Source: Tipula vernalis
Taxonomy: Eukaryota > Arthropoda > Insecta > Diptera > Tipulidae
Direction: 5' to 3'
Length of the DNA: 64,000 bases
NCBI GenBank assembly: GCA_958295665.1
Contig: OY282560.1
Location: 257,991,368-258,055,367 of the forward strand
Shown here: positions 47,401-58,939 of the stretch, one piece after another
Layout of the letters: every line of letters starts with the position of its first letter
Numbering within the stretch: position 1 is the stretch's first letter
The notes under the pieces: model-generated
What the model was told of the DNA's origin: nothing
The model's input: only the letters and a program-made list of their open reading frames with translations
Databases searched by the model: none
Position numbers and translations under genes: made by a program

Positions 47401-48845
47401 AACACCAAAAAATCGGCGTGTAGTTTTGTAAATAAAATCGAATTCAATTTATTGTTGAGTATCGCTAGATAGCTTTAAGGTAGATATAATGATACAAAAT
47501 CGCATAAATGCTATATATACTCGTACATACAATATATGTTTCTATTTTGAAAATAAAATTTAGGTCATTTTAATGAAGTAGATGAGATTAGGAGTCAAAT
47601 CAATATTAATGTGTCTATTCAATCAATATTAATGTAATATAAAATGTTTCGATTTTCTTTTATGTTGCGCGATTTAGAAAAAATCTATGGATAAAGTTAC
47701 TCGGCGTCATGATAATGTTATGCGTCTCCTGGTGCGAAGATATATTACGGCTGAACAAAGGAAACGAGATGAGTTTGGTGTTACCGAGGATGATGTTATG
47801 GAAATCCGACAAGACATAAGCACTCTCCGATTTGAACTGATTGACATTTTACATCAAAATGGTATGAGGACACCACGAATTAAGCCAGAGGAACAAACGG
47901 TACCTGGCAAAAAGGGTCGCGTAATGGAGCGTCGAATTTTGAAAGACTTCCAAATAGGATTCGTTGAAGGAATCATCAGTGATGTGATTCTATCCAACAG
48001 TCAGCCTAAAGATGTGTTCTCAACCATTGCTAAAGTTATTGGACGTCGTGCAACTATCAAACCGTAAACGCTGTACTCTAATTCAATTTTTGAACAACTA
48101 AAATTTAATTCTTAATTTCAGAAAACCAAAAGATTGGAATGCTCTCGTCCGCCGAAATACGATTGTTGGCGATCCAATTGGATCAACCAGAACTTCAATG
48201 ATCCGAAAGCGACGCAGAAGCTTACGCCGCCAAATCGTTCAGTCGGCAAATGAAGGATTACAGATGGACACCGAAAAACTGGTTGAATATAATCCAAAAC
48301 TTTTAACCGTTACACCTGTTACTCGTGTAGCCTACGTTAAATTTATGGCGAAAAAACTTAAAAATGAAGTAGACGACAACTCCGACCGTGGCTCAATCCG
48401 GTCAAATACTTCAATTTCATCGAGTAAATCAACTATGATACAAGAAGAAAATACTGCATCAACATCGGCTACAACATCTGAACCTAAACAATCCGCGATT
48501 GAAACTACGGTGTGCAAGAAAGAGCCAACGCCCTCCAAAATTGAACCAGCTTCACCACATAAAACTGGTCCACCACCACCACCAATTGTAAAAGAGTTTC
48601 GTGTCCAATCGCCGATCATAGAAGATCCATATGAGGACCAATCAAACATGCCTATTGAATCAACAAAACAGTCGCCTTCAGTTGGTTCGAGCGAGACTTT
48701 GGTTGGCAAACCATTAGACGGCGAAATATCGATAATAAGCGATGGTAAAGATTCAGGGACAGTGAAATTTACTCCTACAGTATCCCAGCCAGCGGATATT
48801 AAACGGGAAAGGCCAAAGCCTCGAAAAGCCGGAAATTGGCTTTGA
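44412..48845 (+). CDS. trp: Transient receptor potential channel TRP, 10 exons, 1110 residues
   Basis: Phospholipase-C-gated cation (Ca2+) channel of the photoreceptor rhabdomere membrane. Exons: 44412-44596, 44668-44908, 44981-45123, 45334-45535, 45791-45967, 46028-46262, 46331-47000, 47058-47427, 47678-48063, 48122-48845. All introns are GT-AG, phases agree, and the total is 3333 nt including the stop. N-terminal ankyrin repeats (about 75-205) include [20 protein letters not shown] and [11 protein letters not shown]. Membrane segments lie near 381-400, 435-457, 466-490, 521-545, 554-575 ([14 protein letters not shown]) and 650-674. The pore helix reads [10 protein letters not shown], with D635 matching the selectivity aspartate of Drosophila TRP. 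The TRP box EWKFAR is at 689-694, and [17 protein letters not shown] is the conserved C-terminal block. The end, GNWL, resembles the G-W-L tail that binds the scaffold INAD. The long lysine/aspartate-rich repeats of the fly tail are absent, so the protein is about 165 residues shorter. Orthology to trp over trpl or trpgamma rests on the DPIG to ANEGLQM stretch and the tail. The first methionine was chosen; there is no in-frame ATG just upstream. Confidence 0.95.
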
Positions 48846-48952
48846 ATATGTATTTAGACATTTTATGTTGATATTTAAAATATGTTTTAGATGAAATTAT
48901 CGCTTAATTAAATTTAAAGTTGTTAATTAAAATGTACTACGTAATATTTTCC

Positions 48953-48958
48953 AATAAA
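48953..48958 (+). terminator. Polyadenylation signal of trp
   Basis: AATAAA lies 108 bases after the trp stop codon, in AT-rich 3' UTR. It is the first canonical hexamer downstream. Confidence 0.75.
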
Positions 48959-48964
48959 ATTAAA

Positions 48965-49580
48965 AAAATTATCACACGACAAGAGTTTTTAACTGATTTT
49001 AATTGGAAAAGGTCCCCAAGGTCTTAAAGAATTCTTCTATAGCTAGAACATTTAAAAAACACACAATTTACACAAGTTTTCTTAATTTTTTATTTTTCGA
49101 GGAGTTCTGGGTATATATTATAATATTAAAGCTTCACACAGTGGGGCTATTTGCCAAAAAGCTGGCCAAAATTAAAAAAAAAATTTTTATTTAGGTTTTT
49201 TTTTACATTGGGTTGGCTTTTAGTAATAGTCTAAGGGTCTTAAAACACTCATAATGGGGTCGAACTATCTTTACCTGATCTAGAATTTTAGGTGCAATTT
49301 ACCTTCGCTCAATCTGCAGTCGTTGTGTTAAATTACTTAATAAAAGACATTAGTGCAAAAACATACGTAGACGTTTAAAAATGCAACTAATTTTAATCAA
49401 ACAAAATGAAATCAACTCCTAGAGATCTGTAGAATATAATAATACGTTTTAAAATATTAGTATTTTAAACATAAATATTTAAACATACATATTTAGAAAA
49501 CAATGATTGTTCCGTAGGTTCCGTAGAGTTCTGTCATCAAGTGCATAAGAGGTTGCAGTTAATAATATTACTCAAGATGG
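48965..49580. other. AT-rich intergenic DNA downstream of trp
   Basis: No gene or repeat boundary was recognised. Confidence 0.5.
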
Positions 49581-49584
49581 TATC

Positions 49585-50655
49585 CGCCCAAATGGCCGAC
49601 AACTATTTCGCTGATCGACCACTTCGCCGACAATGACATTGCTGAAAAGAATGTTGGCCGATAGGCCAAATGGCCGAGACAACCACATCGTCGACAAGAC
49701 AGATGGCCGACACAACCACATCGCCGACAGGACAGATGGCCGACACACCACATCGCCGACAGGACAGACAGCCAACAACTACATCGCCGAAAATATAGAT
49801 GGCCAACACAACCAGATCGCCGACAAAACAGATGGTCGACATAACCATATCGCTGAGAGGACAGATGGCTCTCCACATCGCCGACAGGATAGATGCTTTC
49901 GCGGAGAGGTAGGCGACACACCACATGGCCGATAGGACGGATGGCCGATAACTACATCGCCTACAAGACACATGGCCGACACAACCACATCGCCGACAGC
50001 ACAGATGGCCGACAACTACATCGCCGACTAGACAGATAGCCGACACAACAAAATCGCCGACAAGAGAGATGGCTGACATACCACATCGCCGACAAGACAG
50101 ATGGCCGAACAACCGCATCGCCAATACAAATAGTCGACACAACCACATTTCTGACAAGACAGATGGCCGACAACTTCATCGCTGACCGACACAACGTCGT
50201 CCCCGATAAGACAGATTATCGACACAACCACACGGCCAACAGAACATATAGCTTATAATTACTTGGCCGACAAGACAGGCGACCGATACAACCACATCGC
50301 CAATAAGACAGATGGCCGACAACTACATACAGCACAGATGGTTGGCAACTAGATCGCCGACAAGACAGATGGCCGACAAACTACACCGCCGAATAGACGG
50401 ATGGCCGACATCTATATCGCCGACACAACCACATCGCCCACAAGACAGATACTCGATACAACCACATCACCGACAAGACAGATGGCTGACAAATACATCG
50501 CCCACCGCCTCAACGCCGTCGCCGACAAGACAGATGATCGGCACGACCACCTGCCTACTGGATATATCGCTGATAATTACATGGTTGACAAGACAGTTGG
50601 CCGATACAACCACATCGCCGACAAGACAGATGGCCGACACGACCACATAGCCGAA
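49585..50655. repeat. 33-bp minisatellite, about 32 diverged units
   Basis: Unit: GCCGACAAGACAGATGGCCG followed by ACACAACCACATC, 33 bp. Because 33 is a multiple of three, several frames stay open on both strands with an 11-residue period (for example TDGRHNHIADK forward and LVGDVVVSAIC reverse). No start, splice or codon signature supports translation. Confidence 0.93.
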
Positions 50656-51210
50656 ACGTGATTTTGACATTGGCACAATTTTGTCAGATTTCTAGGCTTA
50701 GATGACGACCAAAAAATGTTGTAAACTAATCACCTATATCTTTTGAACAAATAAAGGTAACGAAACGCAAAATATATAAAATTGGGGACAGAGTAAGTAA
50801 GCTGAAGAGATTAGAGATTTAAGCTCTTTAAAACCGAACGGGGATCGTCCAAATAAGATAGATTAAAATATTCCACTAATCTCATCTGAGCACAAAATAC
50901 AGCTCTCTCGATCATCGGAAAGTTAGTTAAAAAGAACCTCAAACAAGTTGAAACAAACAATCAAGGCTCACGTAAAATTAAATAAAAGGTTTCATAAAAG
51001 GCGAGAAAATGCATATGAAACATTGAGAGAGTGCAGAAATGTAAAGGAGCGTAAGAGGGGAAAAATTATCCCAAGAGTACAAGACAAGGCAGAATGTATA
51101 AATGAAGCGATGCCACACGCGAGTTCCGTAAAGGCTCTGTGGATATTTTTTTCCAATGTTACTATTTCACCTGTATAACTGAGTGAGTTGAGAGACAGTT
51201 GATCGGGAAG
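50656..51210. other. Unique stretch between minisatellite segments
   Basis: A 76-codon plus-strand frame (50948-51178) rich in lysine and arginine has no domain I recognise. It is left uncalled. Confidence 0.4.
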
Positions 51211-51214
51211 CCTA

Positions 51215-51330
51215 GTTGGCCAAATTATCAAATAGCCGACAATAAGGTTACCGACCGAACCGATATGATAGACATGCTAGATGACGAATAACCACACAAC
51301 AACTGTTCTGCCGACACCCAATTTGCCAAA
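51215..51330. repeat. Decayed outlier of the 33-bp minisatellite
   Basis: TAGCCGACAATAAGG, TACCGACCGAACCGATATGA and CTGCCGACACCCAATTTGCC keep the GCCGACA signature but not the period. Confidence 0.55.
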
Positions 51331-52060
51331 AAAATTATTTAACCGAGCAGGAAAAATTAATAAAAATTAAGTGAAAGTACAAGTTACTTATTATTTTACT
51401 TATCCCAAAATAAACAAAATTCAATTTTCGATTGCGATTAAGTTATTAATTAGTTAGGCTTATCTAATCAGTAGAATATAAATATAACAATTATTGTAAA
51501 AAATTCTCTATCAGGATATAACCATATGCTCGAAAACCAAATGCGGCAAATAGTACTTATGGTCGTTTCGGTTTTAAAAGGTCAGATACAGAGGATTTTA
51601 AAACGCCTGTTTCGGTTTTTGTATATATGGTTTCATTTCCCAATTTTAGCGTTAGTTCCAGAGATGGTTCCATGTTTGTAGATTTTTCAAATTTTTTTTG
51701 TAGGTTTTTAAATTTAAATTTAAATATTTTTTTATAATTTTACAATTATTTTTTAATCGTAAAATTCTAATTCTTAAATTAATCAAATAATTTCAAAGAT
51801 GTATTTTTAATTTATTAGTTACAAGTTAGACGTAACCTGTGTTAAAGATCCCCGTATTTCCTGTTTTAATGTGGGTTTCTATCACCTCTAGTTGTCGCTT
51901 CAAATTACCCTTCAGTAACTTTTTGTTCCCTTTGTTGCTTTTTTTGGTTTCTTTTACATAAGATTTTGTTTCGGTAAGGGGAATTTTGTTTTTTTGTATA
52001 TGTACGTAAAATCAAAATATTCTCCCTCTATGTCCATGCAAGCCATTGATGTTTTATTTT
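51331..52060. other. AT-rich DNA, no gene recognised
   Basis: Nothing beyond AT-rich sequence and homopolymers was recognised. Confidence 0.45.
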
Positions 52061-52343
52061 CATGTAGTGTTTGGTCAAAACCAAAACCAACAAAAATGTT
52101 TATACAAGCCGTCTCGTTCGCTCTTTACACAGATCCTATCAAGAAAATGTACACTATATTATTGATTAAGAAATTAATTTGTCTGTCTGTAATCAATTGA
52201 TTTTTTCGGCTTTTTTATAGACAAATATATTATTTTGTTCATGGCAATCCCAATATTTTCGATTTGGTAAAACAGAAAGATAAAGAGGCCAATCCCTTGT
52301 AACATATCTACTGAAAAAAAGTAGAAATATCTTTCCCCCTCAC

Positions 52344-52564
52344 CGTAATTTTAGCCCAAGGCCCAAAGAGTTATACCAATATATTACTCTGCAAAAATGA
52401 GATTCCTCCATGAGTTCTTTATGTTGGTAATTTGGCTTCGTACTGAAAAGTTGGTCTACTCATCAGGTAGCTATGACCAAACTACAAAAAATTCCACTCT
52501 AGCCACTTACATTAAGTATCTGGCCAGAACGTACTGACATAGCGAATTATTATTCAGTACATCA
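52344..52564. repeat. Direct repeat R1
   Basis: CGTAATTTTAGCCCAAGGCC through ATTATTATTCAGTACATCA. It is about 90% similar by eye to R2 at 53502-53723. Confidence 0.88.
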
Positions 52565-52599
52565 AATATCAAAACCCATGGATAAACCTCATTTGTGTG

Positions 52600-53500
52600 T
52601 GTATTATCAAAGCAACCTTGATTATACAAAGCCATAGTCTAAAAAACACAGATTTTATAAAGGAATTAGAAACGAGGAAAAACCCAAACTTTTCATAGTA
52701 AATTACACAAAACTTAAGGGAAATCACTTTTTTCCTAAGACAAATTTTTAAATGAAAACGTTACAAATTCTTAATTATGATTTCTGAAATACTTTCATAA
52801 ATATTTGAATTTTAACATATATGAATATCGTTTTAGTAAATCGCTTTTATTTTCTTGTAATAATTGATTTATTTAAAGCAAAATATAAAAAAAATTTCAT
52901 AACAACAGCATTCTGGTCAAATTAAAATTAAAGCTTACTACAATTCGTTTGGTCATAAGGTCAATCAATATACATTACATAGATGGCAGTGATGGCCGTA
53001 AAAATTTGGTAAAATCATACCAAAAATTACCACCTGAGGAAATTTCAAGTAAAAAAATTGTAGGAAAAGGAAAACAAATTCGCAAAACATTAAGTACGAG
53101 TGCTAATTTTGCGATTAAATAATTTTTTTCGTATTTTTCTGTAAATATTTTGGACATCTTACGTACACTAGTAAAACTAAAGATAAATTTAGCAAGTATT
53201 ATTTTAATTCGTCAAAGCCAACTTTGATTTATTTTTCAAAATGAAATTTCGAAAAAATATATTTTAGAAATAATTTAATTTTAATAATTCTGCAGTTAAT
53301 ATTTACTTAATGCCAATATGGCCTTCTTGTATATTGTTCTTAAAGATATGTAGAAAGCTTTTATATAAACATTTTATAATATTTTTGCTTTTTTCATTGA
53401 AAAACTTGAAGCTAAAAACACCATTTTTACTATGGATTAATATGGAAATGAGTGAAAAGTTATACCACTAAAAAAGCTTCAAAAAAATACGTCATTATGA
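52600..53500 (+). repeat. Interspersed repeat family, copy B
   Basis: Starts with TTATCAAAGCAACCTTGATT and runs to AAATACGTCATTATGA. It matches copy A (8496-9740) without the 356-bp insertion, and its head matches the arms of the 34-36 kb inverted repeat. Confidence 0.88.
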
Positions 53501-53501
53501 T

Positions 53502-53723
53502 CGTAATTTTAGCCCAAGGCCCAAAGAATTACACCAATGTATTACTCTGCAAAAATGAGAACCCTCCATGATGTTGTTTATGTTGGTAGTTTGGTTTCAT
53601 ACTGAAAAGTTGGTCTACTCATCAGTTAGCTACGATCAAACTACAAAAAATGCCATGCTAGTCACTTACATTAAGTATCTGGCCAGAACGTATTGACATA
53701 GCAAATTATTATTCACTACATCA
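53502..53723. repeat. Direct repeat R2
   Basis: Second copy of R1. It abuts the right TIR directly, whereas R1 is separated from the left TIR by about 100 bp. Confidence 0.88.
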
Positions 53724-53814
53724 TGAACAATTAATATATTTGTCTATAAAAAAGCCGAAAAAATCAATTGACTATATTATTGGTTTTGTCATATAATATT
53801 TAAACAACAACAAA

Positions 53815-53930
53815 ACCTGATTTGTTCGATTGTGTATATACAAATATAGTGTACTTTTTTATAACTTAAGTGTTTGGTACTGTTTGGCTTGTATATACAT
53901 TTTTGTTGGTTTTGTCAAAACAGATTTGCG
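53815..53930 (+). repeat. Module shared with 26.2 kb and 52.1 kb
   Basis: GATTTGTTCGATTGTGTATA, AGTGTTTGGTACTGTTTGGC and ACATTTTTGTTGGTTTTG recur at 26174-26300 and, inverted, at 52068-52160. Confidence 0.6.
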
Positions 53931-56620
53931 TTTTGCACTCTCTTGTTGTTGTGCGCATCACAAATTGTATTCATAGGGTGGTTCTTAATACATTAAATTT
54001 TTTACGGTATGGTTTGTATAGATATTTGTGTTGGTTTTGTAAACAAATTATATTGTTATATTATCATCAATATTTAAATTTGAAGCGAAAGAAACCATAT
54101 TTCTTTATTTTTCATTTAATAATGCAAGACTTTAATATTTTTGAGTCAATGCATAAAATTCAGAAACAAAATACCTAATATTTAGATCTATGTAATTAAA
54201 ATCGAGCTAATTGGTATACGCAGTTAAATTTCTGTTCATGCACGGTCAGGTTTTTATTTTTTATTTACTCTTACTCGATCAAATTTTGTGGTCGGTCGTT
54301 GACGCTCGAACTAGAAAGACGTGTTTTTGTCATCTTCTTCGAGAATTTAATTTAATTTAATTTATTTATTTTTGTTAATGTTTAATTTTATGTAAAGTGA
54401 AGTGGAAAAAATATATATTTTAATTTAATTTAAATTATTCTAATTTAAATTATATAAATTAAAAGTGAGTGATTTTTGTTTTAAGTAAATGTACGTCATT
54501 TTGGTATGTAAACGTGGTAACTTGTGTCGCTTAAATTGATTAATTACGCGTGTGATTGTGTAGTGTAGTAGTGTAGTAGTTGATGAGGAAAGACTTCAAC
54601 AAGGAAATATGTGTCCAAAAAAAAATCATAACGTTACTATCCAGTAATCGTATTTATGTGAGGTATTTTCATACCATATACATATATGTCGTCCTAGAAC
54701 CAAAAGCGATATCTACTGGTGGCATGAAATTGAGATATTACGATTTAAGGTTTTGGTAATAGCCCTTTGTAAATTGGAATGTTTAATGTCTAATAAAGGT
54801 GATTCCTAGTCAAAGTAACAGTAAATGCAGTATACTAAATACTAAAAACAAATGCGGTTTGTACATATTTGCACAAGCAGTTACCGCAATTTTTAGGTAG
54901 TAGTATGTAGATACCCCATTAGTGCTTAGAAAAGGTATACATTTTAGAAAGATACGATAAAATGATGCGTGTTTTTAGAAGAAATAATGTAGACACTGAG
55001 TTTCCGTCAGTAAATAGGTAGAATAACATGCCAGGCTACTAAAAAAACCATAAACTCAATTTCCAATTTTTTGTAGATACCGCGTTTGATTCTAGGCCGG
55101 CAGTACTGGTATATACATATGCATATGTGGTATGAATTTGTGTAAACATTTTTTTAGTACGTTTTTTGGCGGGATATGTGTGATTTTGGTATAGTGTAAC
55201 GAAACCCCACAAGGGCTTCGTTAACAGACATGAGAATAGAGGTTTGATGCGGTATTGTAGCTGGCTAGAGCTCACGGTGCGGCGTGGGGTTTTCCAGATA
55301 TATTCTCATGCTTAAATAACTGCATGAAAATAAGGAGAGAAGTGAAAAGAGGAATTTGAAACTACTTTTGCCACGGTCTCAGTAGCTAAGGAAATAATAA
55401 AACCGTGTGGTCGTCCAGGAGCGTCACATATGGCGTGCCGCTCTCCAGCATAGCCTGTCCTGGAGGAACGAACGGCACGCCCGGAACAAGTATGGAAAAG
55501 CCGACCCTCCACAAGATCATGCCTCACATTATCCGATCAAACGAAGAATGTACTCAGCCATGAGGTAAATGTGACTCATGCGAGAAAAAAAATAAGAGAA
55601 TCGCACAATCACTCATAGAACAACGGTACACACAACAAAAAATTATCACCAAATAAAGCACAACAATTTTATCACTGAATTTAAATTGAAAAATTTAAAT
55701 TGAAACCGTTAAGAGAATCGAACCATGTCAAACCAAACAAAAGAAAATAGCGGAATATATAAAACAAAAAACAAAATGAAAAATATTTGAAAAAATCTGA
55801 AAAAAACAAGGTGGAAAATGCTCTAAATGGAGGTGCAAAATTCGTGCACACACCACAAACCAACCGCAAAGTAAAAGGAAATATAATGTTATTTAATAAA
55901 AAGAAACAAAACAAACTGTAACAAATTTAAATAACGCTCAAAAACAAAACAAAATCGTTACGTTAAAGAAAAACTACCAAAAAATATCAAGGATCCACAT
56001 CCGTAGATCATTTACGTTAATTTAAAGAAAACAAAATTAACAGTTTGCTCGAAATTAAATTGATATCTTTATCGGCCCGTCCGGCCATACAGCTACCAGC
56101 GCCATCGCAGGATCACCCTGTAATACACCGACAACCCGCTTGATTGGTGGGGTGCTGTCACAAAATAACTCCACACGAACTTTTAGTGAAATGTAATCCA
56201 ATACTTGCCGTTTAACTGTCCTCAATTGAACACCATCATACTGATCACAACAGCCTTAAGCCCACAACAACAAATCACAAGCTGGTACAACGGACTTAAC
56301 TATATGGCATGGCTTTTTATCCAATTTAACAAATTGAATGAAATGAAATTGATTGATAATGCACAATTTTTTTTTTGTTATCAACTTTATTAATTGTTCA
56401 ATTAGATTTACTTTTTACATTTTTTTCTTTATTTTTATTCGTTTTTTTCTCCACTTAATCTAACGGGATTTATTTTTACATAGTTTATTTGTTCAATACA
56501 AAATATTAGTCAGATTATTTTTATAAAACTACTATGCCACACTGCAACAAACTTTTCAAATTCCAATATTTTTTTTATACATTATTTATCACCAAAACAA
56601 AGATAAAAATACAAAATAAA
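53931..56620. other. No gene recognised; one GC-richer patch
   Basis: Mostly AT-rich. Around 55330-55520 and 56070-56165 the composition is more GC-rich (for example CCGTCCGGCCATACAGC), as in retroelement fragments, but no protein motif confirms this. Confidence 0.4.
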
Positions 56621-56627
56621 TTTTAAT

Positions 56628-56800
56628 AGTACGCGGTCGAGCACAAAATAGTATATTATTCAACAAGCATATAATGATAGCTGTTATTCACGAAGATGAA
56701 GTTTACCGACACGAGCCGATAGGCGAGTGTCGTAAATCATCTGAGTGAATAACGACCATTATATGCGAGTAGAATACTATACTTTGTCCACGACTGATAA
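56628..56800. mobile_element. Palindromic MITE-like hairpin
   Basis: The centre is CGACAC (56707) to GTGTCG (56727). Imperfect pairing extends outward through TGTTATTCAC and GTGAATAAC, GCATATAATG and CATTATATGC, and AAAATAGTAT and ATACTATACTTT. The end phrase GTCGTGGACAA recurs at about 57040. Confidence 0.75.
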
Positions 56801-58015
56801 AAAATTGTATTTTATTATCAAATCCTTTAAATAAACCTAAAATAATTTACGTCGACATTTTGACGTCTCGATCTAATAATAATGAAAAAAGCAAAAGACT
56901 ACTAGATAAAATTTCAAAAATGAAATTTTTATTTGGTAGTAGTGAATATTGGAAGATACTAGTAGATAAACTAGCAGTAAATAATGGATATCATTATAAT
57001 TAAAGAAACAAATGTATAATGAGTATATTATACGTTAGTCGTGGACAAGGAAAATTTTACCAACCGCGCACAATCGTTTTCCAACTTAACCAATTTTTAC
57101 CAAAATCAAAACGAGACTGACTTAATTAATATTTTTTTTTTCAATATCAAAAAGGAGCTCTCATCAAACAATCTGTTTTTTTCTCTTTTTTTTTTTCTTC
57201 GTTGCATTTGTTTTGTTGTTTTTTAAAATTTTTTTTTTCTATGTTCACAAAACAAAACGAGCGACTCATCGAAACGACGACGAACATAAATTTTTCTTTT
57301 CTTCGCCGTGTTCGTGCCGCGTACACAGAAATTCCCCCTCCCCTCCCCTCCACCCATTCGGAGCAATTACAAGAAAACAGCATCAACAAATCAACAATAT
57401 ATTACAAAAAGAATATTCCAGACGAAAAATACATAAATGACACTCAAAATCATGCGCATTACATAACTTACACATAGGCACAAATGCATTTTATGCTGTG
57501 CACATTGAGAATTAAATTTGTTTTAATATTTAATATGCATTGTCAAAGCAAAATATGTTTACTTTCAAAGCATAAAAGGAGCATTAACCCCGTGAAGCGC
57601 GCGAATCAATTTATTTGCGAAATGATAATTTGATGCTATTTCCTTTTATCAAACATTTTTTTATCATGGTTATGACGGTAAGGCGGTCGTAACAATAGGT
57701 AGTTATATATAGTTAAATATTTCTGGTATATACCATACATGGCATTTGTAGAACATACTGTTCTGTTTAATTTTTCTACTCTAATAAATATGTATGTTTT
57801 TGTCTTGCTGAACTGAAAATTATTTCGTTTACCAAAAGTCTATTGTGTTTTGTGTGTATGCAGAAAAAATTGATTTGTGTTCGTTTTAAATGGGATTCTT
57901 ATACTTCGTCTAATTGAGTACGTCTGTACGCAATACATAACAAATTATGTATGCATTCCAAAGTTTAATACAAGATATTGGTTAATGTATATTGCAACAA
58001 TAAACTTGTTAACTT
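56801..58015. other. AT-rich DNA, no gene recognised
   Basis: T-rich runs at 57120-57240 and a CCCCTCCCC patch near 57350 are seen. Overlapping short frames lack support. Confidence 0.45.
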
Positions 58016-58021
58016 TCATGT

Positions 58022-58362
58022 TACTTTCTTTTACTCTAGTAACATAAAGTATAGTATATGTAGTTATCATGAAAATTTTGGAACTTGAAATTTTTAGAGA
58101 TTATCTATTTTGAGGTCCCCTGAGTCCGATAAAATGGGTTTCGAAATGGTGTCTGTCTGTCAGTATGTCAGCTTGTGTCCTTTCAACAGCCCAGATGGTT
58201 TAACCAATCGAACTGAAACTTTACATTTAAGCTTTTTTGATAAATTGGGAGGTCCCAGTGGATTTTACTCCAAATCGGCTAACCGGAAGTGGCCACTCCC
58301 TTGGTCCAGAAAATTTATTTTGCAAATATCTTAAAAAGTATAAGGTTTACAAAAAACTACAA
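58022..58362 (+). repeat. Octamer-bearing repeat, copy 2
   Basis: Same stem-loop start (TACTTTCTTTTACTCTAGTA) and body as copy 1, with only GTCTGTCTGTCAGTATGTCA at the array position. It ends after ACAAAAAACTAC and lacks the TTCGTAAAAGAAAGTC end. Confidence 0.85.
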
Positions 58363-58664
58363 TACTTAATACAAAATGTATGGCAAGGGTGGAAAACAAT
58401 TTATATTTTTTGTATTATTTTATTTAATCGTTAAAAATATACGAGTTTTTCCGTAAGTTCAATAAAGTAGTTTGTTCAAGCGATTTTCTTTGGGACAAGG
58501 TTGGTAAAGTTTTGGAGTCCTGAACCAAATTGAATCTGAATTTAAATTTCCTTGAATAAATTATCGGCTTGAATTTTAATTTGGTTTATGAGTCAAATCA
58601 TAGATTTTATGCAAATTGTTTTTTCAATTGGTACAAATAGGAAAAAAATAGTTTTACTTTCTTT

Positions 58665-58937
58665 CACGTAAATAAAATAAAGTATAGTAATCATAAAAAT
58701 TTTGAACCTTTAGATTTTTAGAGATTTACATGTTTTGAGATCCCCTGAGTCCGAAAATGTGGGTTTCGAAATAGTGTCTGTCTGTCCGGCTGTCAGTCTG
58801 TGTCCGCTCTACAGCCCAGATGGTTCAACCAATCGAACTGAAACTTAAGATTTAAGCTTTTTTGAATGCTTTATAAAATGTCTTAAAATTCTCAGTTCGT
58901 AAAAGAAAGTCGTTTGTTGGCCACACCTCCATTTTTT
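58665..58937 (+). repeat. Octamer-bearing repeat, copy 3
   Basis: It has the full start and end landmarks (TACTTTCTTTCAC to GGCCACACCTCC) but has lost the segment after AAGCTTTTTTGA that copies 1 and 2 share. Its array position holds four GTCTGTC-like units. Confidence 0.85.
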
Positions 58938-58939
58938 GA

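Larger units (their letters stand above)
52193..53771. mobile_element. Composite TIR element with internal direct repeats
   Basis: The first 40 bases (TCAATTGATTTTTTCGGC then TTTTTTATAGACAAATATAT) are exactly inverted at the right end (53732-53771). Weaker inverted similarity extends outward to about 52068 and 53930 (ACCAACAAAAATGT, TATACAAGCC, GTACACTATAT), so the true ends may lie there. Inside are two direct repeats of about 221 bp (52344-52564 and 53502-53723), with copy B of the interspersed family between them. No transposase is present. A target duplication is not clear. Confidence 0.7.

Noticed and set aside
49568..50660. Several long overlapping frames on both strands, cysteine- and histidine-rich
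   Set aside because: Consequence of a 33-bp repeat unit. The CRRCG-type pattern mimics zinc-binding motifs but comes from the repeat.
50948..51178. Basic 76-residue frame
   Set aside because: It lies between minisatellite segments with no domain or homology that I can name.
55312..55527. 71-codon minus-strand frame in a GC-richer patch as a retroelement gene
   Set aside because: No reverse transcriptase, gag or endonuclease motif is readable, so only the composition change is noted.
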